Positions 55,805-63,890 of a DNA stretch of 64,000 nucleotides are shown here, piece by piece (position 1 is the first letter of the stretch; each line of letters opens with the position of its first letter). This DNA is from an uncultured Gammaproteobacteria bacterium (GTDB lineage Bacteria > Pseudomonadota > Gammaproteobacteria > Steroidobacterales > XN24). The translations under genes and the position numbers were made by a program. Below the pieces are notes generated by a model. The model was not told where the DNA came from, ran no database searches, and saw only the letters and a list, made by a program, of their open reading frames with translations. The stretch lies in the NCBI GenBank assembly GCA_947259915.1, contig CAMYOC010000048.1:1-64000 (forward strand), given 5' to 3'.

Positions 55805-56950
55805 ATGGATTTTTACGACGTCCGCGGCCAGCTGTCCGAAGAAGAGCAGATGGTGCAGGACAGCGTCGCCCGATTCACCGATGAGAAAGTCCTGCCAGTC
55901 ATCCGCGAGGCGTTCGAGGAGCATCGCTTCCCGGCCGAGCTGGTGCCGGAGATCGCGGCGCTCGGTCTGTTTGGTTCGTCGATCGACGGCTACGACTGCG
56001 CCGGTCTGAACGCGGTCTGTTATGGCCTGATCTGCCAGGAGCTGGAGCGCGGCGACTCGGGCATCCGCAGCTTTGTGTCGGTGCAATCGAGTCTGTGCAT
56101 GTACCCGATCCACGCTTTTGGCAGTGAGGCGCAAAAAGATCGCTGGCTGCCGGCCATGGCGCGCGGCGAGGCCATCGGCTGCTTCGGTCTCACCGAGCCC
56201 CATGGCGGCTCGGACCCGAGCAACATGAAAACCCACGCCAAAAAAGACGGCGGCGACTGGATCATCAACGGCGCCAAGATGTGGATCACCAACGGCTCGA
56301 TCGCCGATGTAGCCGTGGTCTGGGCGCAGACCGATGACGGCATGCGCGGCTTTCTGGTCGAGAAAGACATGCCTGGTTTTGACGCGCCGGAGATCCATCG
56401 CAAGTTCTCTTTGCGCGCCTCGATCACCTCGTCGCTGTTCTTCGATAACGTGCGCGTGCCGGAGGCGAACATGTTGCCGGGAGTGCGCGGCCTCAAGGGC
56501 CCGCTGTCCTGCCTGACCCAGGCGCGCTACGGCATTACCTGGGGCGTCATCGGTGCAGCCCAGGCCTGTCTGAAGGAGGCGCTGGATTACTCCGCCGACC
56601 GCGAGTTGTTCGGCCGCCCGAACACCCACAACCAGACCATCCAGCGGCGGTTGGCAGATATGAGCCGCCGGATCACCAGCGCGCAGCTGTTGTCGCTTCA
56701 TCTTGGGCGACTCAAAGACGCCGGCACCATGCAACCGGGCCAGGTGTCCATGGCCAAATGGAACAACGTGCGCATGGCGCTGGATGTGGCGCGGGACGCG
56801 CGAGATGTGCTCGGCGGTTCCGGCATCAGCGCCGAGTATTGTCCCATCCGGCACATGCTGAACCTGGAGAGCGTGATCACCTACGAGGGCACCGAGACCA
56901 TTCATGAACTGGTGGTTGGCAAGGAGCTCACCGGTGTCAACGCGTTCTGA
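55805..56950 (+). CDS. Acyl-CoA dehydrogenase, glutaryl-CoA dehydrogenase-like
   Basis: The ATG gives 381 residues; a TTG six codons upstream (55787) with GGGGA ahead is an equally good start. The frame stays open further back through antisense of the HDAC gene, which is not coding. FAD-binding and substrate segments are CFGLTEPHGGSDPSNM, WITNGSIADVAVVWA, and the catalytic base region ITYEGTETIHELVVGKELTG. The GT-xx-IH-xLVxG form resembles glutaryl-CoA dehydrogenase, so the substrate may be a short branched or dicarboxylic acyl-CoA. It overlaps the E1 gene by 17 bases, so both are made together. Confidence 0.9.
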   Translation: MDFYDVRGQLSEEEQMVQDSVARFTDEKVLPVIREAFEEHRFPAELVPEIAALGLFGSSIDGYDCAGLNAVCYGLICQELERGDSGIRSFVSVQSSLCMYPIHAFGSEAQKDRWLPAMARGEAIGCFGLTEPHGGSDPSNMKTHAKKDGGDWIINGAKMWITNGSIADVAVVWAQTDDGMRGFLVEKDMPGFDAPEIHRKFSLRASITSSLFFDNVRVPEANMLPGVRGLKGPLSCLTQARYGITWGVIGAAQACLKEALDYSADRELFGRPNTHNQTIQRRLADMSRRITSAQLLSLHLGRLKDAGTMQPGQVSMAKWNNVRMALDVARDARDVLGGSGISAEYCPIRHMLNLESVITYEGTETIHELVVGKELTGVNAF

Positions 56951-59231
56951 AACCGGTCTGGCCAAACCCGGTGCCCGGTCCATCAACCGGGCCGAGGTCG
57001 TCGACAACAATTTCCTGTCCTTCGTCGATGCCTGGGATCAGCCGTCACCACCGGCGCCCGATCCCGAGGCGCCACTGCGGCCTGACTCTGCGATAAGCGG
57101 AAGCGAATTCCTCGAACTGCTCCGCTACCAGATCCAGTCACGGCACATGGACCTGGTGGCGCGGGAGATGCGCGGCCGCAACGAGGGTTTTTACACGATC
57201 GGCAGCGCCGGCCACGAAGGCAACGCGGCGCTGGGCTATCTCAGCCGCATCGACGATCCGGCATTCCTGCACTATCGCAGTGGCGGCTTCATGATGGCTC
57301 GTGGCGCAAAGATTCCCGGCGCCGACCCGCTTTATGACACCGCTCTGTCGCTGGCCGCCAGCGCCGAGGACCCGGTCTCCGGCGGCCGCCACAAGGTGTG
57401 GGGCGGTCGTAACAGCTGGGTGCTGCCACAGACCTCGACCATCGCCAGCCATCTGCCCAAAGCCGTCGGTACCGCCGTCGCTCTCGAACAGGCCACGCGC
57501 ATGGGCCTGACGCCACCGGTGCCGCGAGATGCGGTGATCCTGTGCAGCTTCGGCGACGCCTCGGCCAACCACTCCGCGGCGACCGGCGCCTTTAACGCAG
57601 CCCAATGGGCCGCGCATCAGCGGCTGCCGGTGCCGATCCTGTTCGTATGCGAAGACAACGGCATCGGTATCTCGGTAAAGACGCCGGCAGGCTGGATCGA
57701 GACCAATTTTTCCAACCGCACCGGGCTGGACTTCTTTGACGGTGACGGTCTCGACCTGGCGGCGTGTTACGAAGCGAGCCGCCAGGCGCTGGAGCATTGC
57801 CGCCGGACCCGTCGCCCGACCTTTCTGCATCTGAAGCTCAGACGTTTGCTGGGGCACGCCGGCACCGACGTCGAGACCGAGTATCTGAGCCTGCAGGAAG
57901 TCGAGCGTAACGAAGCCTGCGATCCGCTGTTGCTGAGCGCCGAAACGGCGCTGGAGACCGGCCTGATGAGCGCGCGGGCTCTGCGCGGGCTCTACGAGAC
58001 CAGTCGGGATCAGGCCCGCCGGGCGGCAGGACACGCAGCCAGGCGGCCGAAGCTGGCCACCCGTGCCCAGGTGATGGCGCCGCTGGCGCCCTACTCTCCC
58101 GAGGCGGTAAACACAGAGGCGTGCAGAAAGATCGAGAAGTCGGCACGGATCGAGTCTTTTGGCGGCGAACAGCGTCTGCCGGAGAAGGCCGCACCGCGAC
58201 ATCTGTCGCTGCAGATCAACCGGGCGCTGCATGACCTGATGATCAAGTACCCGGAGATGTCCGTGTTCGGGGAAGATGTAGCCGGCAAGGGCGGCGTCTA
58301 CACCGTCACCTCGGGTCTGTCGCGGCGTTTCCGTGGCAACCGCGTATTCAACACGCTGCTCGACGAGACCACGATCCTGGGTCTGGCTCAGGGGCAGGCC
58401 TACATGGGGCTGCTGCCCTGCCCCGAGATCCAGTACCTGGCCTATTTCCACAATGCCTGCGACCAGATCCGCGGCGAGGCCGCGAGCCTGCAATTTTTCT
58501 CCAACGCACAATTCGCCAACCCGATGCTGATGCGCGTCGCCTCGCTGGGTTATCAGAAGGGCTTCGGCGGCCATTTCCACAACGACAATTCGTTTACCGC
58601 GCTGCGTGATATCCCGGGTCTGGTCATCGCCTGCCCGTCCCGGGGCGATGATGCCGCGATGATGTTGCGCACCTGCGCCGCGTTGGCCCGGGTCGATGGG
58701 CGGGTGGTCGCGTTCCTCGAACCGATCGCCCTGTACATGGCCAAGGACCTGTACGAAGAAAAAGACGGCGAGTGGCTGTTCGAATACCCCCGGCCCGGTC
58801 GCGCGGTACCGCTGGGGGAACCGCGGCTGTACCACCCGGACGCGGGCGATCTCCTGATCATCACTTACGGTAATGGCGTGCCGATGTCTCTGCGGGTGGA
58901 CAGACGGCTCGCCACCCGCACCGGAAAACGCTGTTGCGTGGTGGATCTGCGCTGGCTAAAACCCCTCAACGCGGATTTTATCGCTGGTCTGACCGAGCGC
59001 TTCAAGCGCGTGCTGGTCGTCGACGAGGGCCGCCGCACCGGCGGCATCTCCGAAGAGATCTTTACCGTGCTCGATGAGCAGGGACAGCCCGGGGTGCGCA
59101 AAGCACGGGTCACCGGAGCCGACTCGTATATTCCGCTCGGCGCTGCCGCCAACCTGGTGCTGCTTTCCGAGGACGATATCTACGATGCCGCGACGAGCCT
59201 GCTCGAGGATCCGCCGGAGCCCGAGGCTTGA
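56934..59231 (+). CDS. Fused alpha-beta 2-oxoacid dehydrogenase E1 component
   Basis: I place the start at a GTG with AAGGAG seven bases ahead, inside the preceding gene (765 residues). The alpha half (about 55-400) has GDASANHSAATGAFNAA and CEDNGIGIS, the thiamine diphosphate motif GDx-N, and TEYLSLQEVERNEACDPLL. The beta half (about 435-755) has FGEDVAGKGGVYTVTSGLSRRF, and the alpha/beta interface FEYPRPGRAVPLGE. Such single-chain E1 proteins decarboxylate pyruvate, 2-oxoisovalerate or relatives and feed an E2 acyltransferase. No E2 or E3 is in the window. Coupling to an acyl-CoA dehydrogenase suggests branched-chain or related acid breakdown. Confidence 0.9.
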   Translation: MSTRSETGLAKPGARSINRAEVVDNNFLSFVDAWDQPSPPAPDPEAPLRPDSAISGSEFLELLRYQIQSRHMDLVAREMRGRNEGFYTIGSAGHEGNAALGYLSRIDDPAFLHYRSGGFMMARGAKIPGADPLYDTALSLAASAEDPVSGGRHKVWGGRNSWVLPQTSTIASHLPKAVGTAVALEQATRMGLTPPVPRDAVILCSFGDASANHSAATGAFNAAQWAAHQRLPVPILFVCEDNGIGISVKTPAGWIETNFSNRTGLDFFDGDGLDLAACYEASRQALEHCRRTRRPTFLHLKLRRLLGHAGTDVETEYLSLQEVERNEACDPLLLSAETALETGLMSARALRGLYETSRDQARRAAGHAARRPKLATRAQVMAPLAPYSPEAVNTEACRKIEKSARIESFGGEQRLPEKAAPRHLSLQINRALHDLMIKYPEMSVFGEDVAGKGGVYTVTSGLSRRFRGNRVFNTLLDETTILGLAQGQAYMGLLPCPEIQYLAYFHNACDQIRGEAASLQFFSNAQFANPMLMRVASLGYQKGFGGHFHNDNSFTALRDIPGLVIACPSRGDDAAMMLRTCAALARVDGRVVAFLEPIALYMAKDLYEEKDGEWLFEYPRPGRAVPLGEPRLYHPDAGDLLIITYGNGVPMSLRVDRRLATRTGKRCCVVDLRWLKPLNADFIAGLTERFKRVLVVDEGRRTGGISEEIFTVLDEQGQPGVRKARVTGADSYIPLGAAANLVLLSEDDIYDAATSLLEDPPEPEA

Positions 59232-59279
59232 TCGACTTCCCGCGTCCGGCGGGCCCGCGCAGTCGCCACTAGTCCCGCC

Positions 59280-60623
59280 GTGAGCACGCCAGCCGCGAGC
59301 CCCTATACTCACCGCAACGTGCGCGCCCTCGCCGCGCCGATGATCCTGTCCAACGTCACCGTGCCGTTACTCGGCTTTGTCGATACCGCGGTCATGGGGC
59401 ATCTGCAGGACCCGCGCTATCTGGCGGCTGTGGCGGTCGGCGCGACCGTCTTCAGCTTCCTGTTCATGGGGCTCAATTTCCTCCGTATGGGCACCACCGG
59501 ACTGGCCGCCCAGGCCCACGGCGCCGATGACGGCGACCGCTTGCGCGCCGTGCTGGCCCAGGCCCTGCTGATCGCGTTCGCCATTGCCGCGCTGTTGATC
59601 CTCGCCCAGCGTCCGCTCGGCCATCTCGCCATGTGGCTGATCGCGCCGGAGCCGGCGGTGCTCGATCCGGCCTGGACCTACTTCTCGGTACGGATCTGGG
59701 CGGCGCCGGCAGCGCTGGCCAATTTTGCGCTGGTCGGCTGGTTTATCGGCATGCAGAACACGCGCGCGCCACTGTATCTGATGCTGCTCACCAATCTGAT
59801 CAATATCGCGCTGTCGCTGCTCTTTGTCGTGGGTTTTGGCTATCGCACCGGCGGCGTGGCTGCAGCCAGCGTAGTAGCGGAGTTCGCCGGCCTCGGCTTT
59901 GGGGTCTGGCTGGTACGGCGCGAACTCGCCGGGGTTGGTGGGCGTCTGCAGCGCAGCCAGGTGCTGGATCCGGCGCGGCTGAGACAGGTTTTCTCGGTCA
60001 ACGGCAACCTGTTTATCCGCACCTTGTCGCTGATGTTCGTGTTCGGCTTTATCACCGCACAAGGCGCGCGCCAGGGCACAGCGATCCTGGCGGCCAACGC
60101 GATCCTGATCCAGTTCCAGTATTTCATGGCCTATGCGCTGGACGGTTTCGCTCACGCCGCGGAAGCACTGGTCGGGCGCGCCCTCGGCGAACGCAATGGG
60201 CCAGGGTTGCGGGAAGCGGTGCGTCTGTCGTTGATCTGGTCGGCCGCGGTGGCCCTGGTGTTCACCCTCGCCTATCTGGTCGGCGGTCAGGGCATCATCG
60301 CTCTGCTGACTGGTCAGGCGTCATTGCGTGAACTCGCTGCGCAGTTTCTGCCGTGGATTATCGTGTCGCCGCTGGTGTCGTTTTGGAGCTTCCTGTTCGA
60401 CGGCGTGTTTGTCGGCGCGACCCGCGCCCGGGAGATGCGCAACACCATGGTGTTCTCGGCCTTTGGCGTGTTTCTACCGGTATTCTTCCTTACCCAGGCA
60501 GCAGGTATGGGCAATCACGGACTGTGGCTCGCATTCCTGGTGTTTATGGCCTCCCGCGCGCTGAGCATGGGCTATGTGTATCACCGCTTACCCATCGCGG
60601 CGCCGCAAGCGGCGGCATCCTGA
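59280..60623 (+). CDS. MATE family exporter, DinF-like
   Basis: The 447-residue protein starts from GTG and has twelve helices in two halves; it opens with HRNVRALAAPMILSNVTVPLLGFVDTAVMGHL, the MATE first-helix pattern, and carries GIALVGATGFAHAAEALVGRALGE-type sequence in the second half (YALDGFAHAAEALVGRALGE). The DinF branch exports toxic or metabolic compounds using Na+ or H+. No regulator adjacent. Confidence 0.9.
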   Translation: MSTPAASPYTHRNVRALAAPMILSNVTVPLLGFVDTAVMGHLQDPRYLAAVAVGATVFSFLFMGLNFLRMGTTGLAAQAHGADDGDRLRAVLAQALLIAFAIAALLILAQRPLGHLAMWLIAPEPAVLDPAWTYFSVRIWAAPAALANFALVGWFIGMQNTRAPLYLMLLTNLINIALSLLFVVGFGYRTGGVAAASVVAEFAGLGFGVWLVRRELAGVGGRLQRSQVLDPARLRQVFSVNGNLFIRTLSLMFVFGFITAQGARQGTAILAANAILIQFQYFMAYALDGFAHAAEALVGRALGERNGPGLREAVRLSLIWSAAVALVFTLAYLVGGQGIIALLTGQASLRELAAQFLPWIIVSPLVSFWSFLFDGVFVGATRAREMRNTMVFSAFGVFLPVFFLTQAAGMGNHGLWLAFLVFMASRALSMGYVYHRLPIAAPQAAAS

Positions 60624-60775
60624 GAACATCTGGATCCCTGCGCCCTGCGCCACGTACTCAGCCCGGCGTGTCGTCATGGGCTGCGCTAGGATCGGAGACA
60701 CCGGGCGGCGGATACTTTCAGCGCTCCCGGTGACCATCGACGATCAGCGCGTTCAACAGTTTGGAGGAGAAGCAC

Positions 60776-60967
60776 ATGCCCGTAATTCAATGCGACATCC
60801 GTGCCGGTCGCAGCACGGAGCAAAAGCAGGCGCTGGCGGAAGGCATCACCCGGGTCGTACACGAGACGATCGGGGCACCGGTCGAGTACATCTATGTGCT
60901 GATCCGTGAGGAGTCGGGCGCCCATCACGTCAAGGCCGGCAAGGCGCTGCCCGATTACAAACCGTAG
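60776..60967 (+). CDS. 4-oxalocrotonate tautomerase-family protein
   Basis: The 63-residue protein starts MPVIQCDIRAGRSTEQKQAL, so Pro1 (after Met removal) is the catalytic base. GGAGGAG at 8 bases is a strong ribosome binding site. The family fold is a beta-alpha-beta hexamer unit. Arg11 is present, and no Arg39 is obvious. The substrate is unknown; no catechol-pathway genes are nearby, so detoxification or a side activity is as likely. Confidence 0.9.
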   Translation: MPVIQCDIRAGRSTEQKQALAEGITRVVHETIGAPVEYIYVLIREESGAHHVKAGKALPDYKP

Positions 60968-61006
60968 CGAGGACGCCGCCGGGGACACTGTCCGCGGTGA
61001 TCCCTG

Positions 61007-61025
61007 GCCGGCGCCCGGCGCCGGC
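61007..61025. terminator. GC-rich hairpin after the tautomerase
   Basis: GCCGGCGC-CCG-GCGCCGGC is a perfect 8-bp stem with a 3-base loop, 39 bases after the stop, without a T-tract. It may stabilise the mRNA end or terminate with help. Confidence 0.45.
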
Positions 61026-61052
61026 ACGGCGGAAACCGAGGCCGAATTGGCC

Positions 61053-61158
61053 TAGAATGGCATCCGCTATCTTTGCCACCGGATGGATCAGGGCTACAAG
61101 AAACCTGGGATGCCTGCTGGTAACGAGGAGCACCCCTCGGCGTTCGCGCCGTCTTTTT
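61053..61158 (+). promoter_or_regulatory. Leader of slyD with terminator-like hairpin (attenuator or small RNA)
   Basis: A TAGAAT (61053-61058) is a possible -10, though no good -35 fits. The first transcribed bases would pair ATCCG (61062-61066) with CGGAT (61080-61084). At the end, CGGCG-TTCG-CGCCG (61138-61151) has a UUCG tetraloop and is followed by TCTTTTT. It is 27 bases before the slyD start. Either it ends a small RNA of about 95 bases or it is an attenuator. Several GGA motifs lie in the leader, which could bind CsrA. Confidence 0.4.
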
Positions 61159-61177
61159 CTCAGCTCAGGAGTACTCA

Positions 61178-61642
61178 GTGAAAGTTCAGGCCAATTGTGT
61201 CGTCTCCATCCATTACCGACTGACCAACGAGAGCGGTGAAGAACTCGACTCCTCCGCCGGTCAGGATCCGCTGTCCTATCTGCACGGCACCAACAGCCTG
61301 ATACCGGGGCTGGAAACGGCGCTGACCGGCCAGGCGGCCGGCGACAAACTCCAGGTCACGGTGCAGCCGGCGGACGCCTACGGTGACGTCAATCCCGAGC
61401 TGGTTCAAACAGTGCCGATCAGCGCGTTCGACACCCCGGAGAACGTCAAGGCTGGCGTGCAATTTCAGGCCCAGGGGCCCGATGGTCAGGTACAGCTGAT
61501 CACGGTACAAGAAGTCACGGATGACGGCGTAACCATCAATGCCAACCATCCGCTGGCCGGTCAGGTCCTGCACTTCGACGTCACCATCGAAGCCGTGCGC
61601 GAAGCGTCCGCCGAGGAGATCGACCACGGCCACGCGCATTGA
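61178..61642 (+). CDS. slyD: FKBP-type peptidyl-prolyl isomerase SlyD
   Basis: The 154-residue protein starts from GTG after CAGGAG. It has an FKBP domain split by an insert-in-flap chaperone domain (about 65-120: VQPADAYGDVNPELVQTVPISAF). The short C-terminal tail ends DHGHAH, a poor relative of the metal-binding His/Cys tail of Escherichia coli SlyD, so nickel storage is doubtful. It folds Pro-containing segments and helps twin-arginine or hydrogenase proteins in other bacteria. Confidence 0.95.
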   Translation: MKVQANCVVSIHYRLTNESGEELDSSAGQDPLSYLHGTNSLIPGLETALTGQAAGDKLQVTVQPADAYGDVNPELVQTVPISAFDTPENVKAGVQFQAQGPDGQVQLITVQEVTDDGVTINANHPLAGQVLHFDVTIEAVREASAEEIDHGHAH

Positions 61643-61727
61643 TCGCGTCCGGGATTTCTCTACCGATAACACGCTCCGGATCGCTGAACCGCGTTACCAA
61701 AACAAGAGCATTGAAGGAACAAAAGCT

Positions 61728-62111
61728 ATGGAGCCCGTCGCCATCGTCACCGCCCTGGCCCTGATCCAGTACCTGGTCGTCGGTGCACTCGTGGGGCGTG
61801 CCCGGGTCAAAGGCGGAGTCCAGGCGCCAGCCATCAGCGGTGATCCGATTTTCGAGCGCTACTTCCGGGCGCATCAAAACACGCTGGAACAGCTGATCCT
61901 GTTCGTGCCGTCTCTGTGGATATTCGCCCACTACGTCAGCGCCCCTGTTGGCGCGGGTCTGGGTCTGGTCTTTATCATCGGGCGAGTAGTGTTTGTGCGT
62001 GCTTATGTGATGGACCCGCCGACACGCGGCACCGGTTTTATGATCGGCATGGTGCCGCTCATGGTGCTGTTGATCGGCAGCGTGATCGGGCCGCTGGTCG
62101 CCTGGCTGTAG
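61728..62111 (+). CDS. MAPEG family membrane protein
   Basis: The 127-residue protein has four helices. HQNTLEQLILFVPSLWIFAHYV and GRVVFVRAYVMDPPTRGTGFMIG match MAPEG (membrane-associated eicosanoid and glutathione metabolism) proteins. Bacterial members may be glutathione-dependent peroxidases or transferases. GAAGGAAC precedes the ATG. It follows slyD by 85 bases on the same strand. Confidence 0.85.
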   Translation: MEPVAIVTALALIQYLVVGALVGRARVKGGVQAPAISGDPIFERYFRAHQNTLEQLILFVPSLWIFAHYVSAPVGAGLGLVFIIGRVVFVRAYVMDPPTRGTGFMIGMVPLMVLLIGSVIGPLVAWL

Positions 62112-62307
62112 GCGCGCACCCGTAGCGAGGCCTGTCTGGCCATACCACTGCAACAGGCGACGCGGTAGACTGCAGCACAAGACCCCGGATCGAGGTCTGG
62201 AGGTGTGCCGGGCACCTGCGCCGTCCGCGCAGAAGACCGGGACCGCGGCCTCGGCGCGGGAATTGCAGGGCCCGAGCCCCGATTACAGATCGTCACGGAG
62301 AGCTATC

Positions 62308-62736
62308 GTGCTGCGCATTGTCTGCCTGTTGTGCATCGCACTCATCCATGGCGCCGCCGTCGCTGACGAGCCGGCCGCGCCCACGGTCGTGGTGCAGAGC
62401 TTCGTGCGCGCCTACAACGATCATGACCTGGACAGTATGGTGAAACTGCTGGCGGAGGATGTGGCCTGGCAGTCGATCCAGGGCGACAAAGTCGTCACAA
62501 AAGCCACCACTCGGGCCGAGTTGCTGAACCAGCTCGCGGTCTATTTCAACGATCATCCCAACGCGCGCTCCGTGCTCGAACAATCGTTCGTGTCAGGATC
62601 CTATGTCTCGGTGCGTGAACGCGCCTTCTGGAAGCAGGACGGGAAGACCCTCTCGGCGACGGCCGTGGCCGTGTACGAGACCGCCAACGGTCGCATCACC
62701 CGCGCCTGGTATTATCCGGCCGCGGCGCAGCCGTAG
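62308..62736 (+). CDS. Exported NTF2-like (SnoaL-like) protein
   Basis: The GTG with GGAG nine bases ahead gives 142 residues. A signal peptide (VLRIVCLLCIALIHGAAVA) precedes the NTF2-like domain: VVQSFVRAYNDHDLDSMVKLLAEDVAWQSI, a helix-strand pattern, and VYETANGRITRAWYYP at the end. It probably binds or acts on a small ligand in the periplasm. The open frame further upstream has no signal or family character. Confidence 0.78.
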   Translation: MLRIVCLLCIALIHGAAVADEPAAPTVVVQSFVRAYNDHDLDSMVKLLAEDVAWQSIQGDKVVTKATTRAELLNQLAVYFNDHPNARSVLEQSFVSGSYVSVRERAFWKQDGKTLSATAVAVYETANGRITRAWYYPAAAQP

Positions 62737-62745
62737 CAGGGACAC

Positions 62746-63117
62746 ATGATCGCGGTACTTGCGTACGTCCCCATCGTCCTCAGCCTGCTTCTGCTCTGCG
62801 CACACTTTTTCCGTTCCGGTGACATGCTGCTGCTCGCCGTTGTGGCGCTACTCATCCCGGCCCTGGCTATCCGCAAGCCGTGGCTGGCGCGGACGGTGCA
62901 GATCGGGCTGGTGTTCGGCGTGTTTGAGTGGCTGCGGACCGGGGTGATCCTGGCCACCGAACGTGTACATGCGGGTGTGCCCTACCAGCGCATGCTATGG
63001 ATACTCGGCGCAGTCGCGGCGCTCACGATGATCTCCGCCGTGTTGTTCCAGACACGCACGCTCGGCAAAATCTACGGACTAAGGCACAGCCATCGTTCCG
63101 GGGAAAATACATCATGA
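62746..63117 (+). CDS. Four-helix integral membrane protein, unknown
   Basis: The 123-residue protein has four strongly hydrophobic helices (IAVLAYVPIVLSLLLLCAHFF, MLLLAVVALLIPALAI, VQIGLVFGVFEWLRTGVILA, LWILGAVAALTMISAVLF) and a short basic tail ending ENTS. I do not recognise a family. It starts 9 bases after the NTF2-like gene and shares its last 4 bases (ATGA) with the MOSC start, so it sits in the middle of a small operon. Confidence 0.6.
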   Translation: MIAVLAYVPIVLSLLLLCAHFFRSGDMLLLAVVALLIPALAIRKPWLARTVQIGLVFGVFEWLRTGVILATERVHAGVPYQRMLWILGAVAALTMISAVLFQTRTLGKIYGLRHSHRSGENTS

Positions 63118-63602
63118 GTGGCCAGGTCATTTCCATCCACGTCGCCGACAAGGCCGGCGGCCCCTTGAGCGCGCTGGAGACCGCGGAGCTCACCGCGGGC
63201 CGGGGCATCGTGTCGGACCGGCATTACTTCCGCCCCGACATGGAACCGAAGCGTGAACTCACACTGATCGAAAGCGAGCAGATAGAACTCCTGAACCGGG
63301 ACTCCGGACTGGACCTGAGTCCGGAGGAGTGCCGACGCAACATCGTCACTCGCGGTATCCGTCTCAACGACCTGGTCGGCCGGGAGTTTCGGCTTGGGGC
63401 TGTTCGTCTGCGCGGCATGGAGTTGTGCGAACCCTGTGCCTATCTCGCCGACCTGCTGCACCAACAGGGTCGCCTCGGGGATCTCACGCGGCCGGATTTC
63501 GTGGCACGGCTGACTCACCGGGCCGGTCTTCGCGCCCGCGTCCTGGACGGCGGAATGCTGTCGGCCGGTGACCTCTTCGACTCCGCCGGCGACGGTGTCT
63601 GA
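63114..63602 (+). CDS. MOSC domain protein
   Basis: The 162-residue protein matches a compact MOSC domain: GQVISIHVADKAGGPL, ELTLIESEQIELL, RRNIVTRGIRLNDLVGREFRLG and the conserved cysteine in LRGMELCEPCAYLADLL. MOSC domains carry sulfur to molybdenum cofactor enzymes or act like YiiM/YcbX. It overlaps the preceding gene by 4 bases. No molybdoenzyme is visible here. Confidence 0.87.
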   Translation: MSGQVISIHVADKAGGPLSALETAELTAGRGIVSDRHYFRPDMEPKRELTLIESEQIELLNRDSGLDLSPEECRRNIVTRGIRLNDLVGREFRLGAVRLRGMELCEPCAYLADLLHQQGRLGDLTRPDFVARLTHRAGLRARVLDGGMLSAGDLFDSAGDGV

Positions 63603-63835
63603 CGCCGGCTTTACACCCGGCCGACACCTTCGAGCCTGAAAAAGGAAGACGATGCCGGCCCGCCGGGCGCCGGGTTTTGCGCTGCAATGCAAAATCCGTT
63701 TCGCCGTCGACGGGCAAAAATTTTGGCGGACGACGGACGCCGGATTGGGTAAACTCTGGCGTCGCAAGGGGGGAGAATTGATGGCCGGAACGCCGGCTAC
63801 GGCCTTCCTGAACGAGTCGTGCGTTCATTTGTTTG

Positions 63836-63877
63836 GGCGCCGTGAATGCACGTTCGTTGTCGATTCACGATGGCGCC
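63836..63877 (+). promoter_or_regulatory. Long hairpin just before the RRM protein gene
   Basis: GGCGCCGTGAAT (63836-63847) pairs with ATTCAC plus GGCGCC (63863-63877) with a 3-base bulge GAT, leaving a 15-base loop. It ends 13 bases before the start codon and probably covers the translation start. RNA-binding proteins of this kind often regulate their own mRNA or respond to cold. From 63614 to 63835 I see nothing else; a small open frame overlapping this stretch (63652 to 63894) has no convincing site. Confidence 0.45.
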
Positions 63878-63890
63878 GGATCCACGTCTC

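Noticed and set aside
57138-58835. 565-residue minus-strand open frame opposite the fused E1
   Set aside because: Arg/Gln/His-rich antisense shadow; the plus strand carries thiamine diphosphate motifs.
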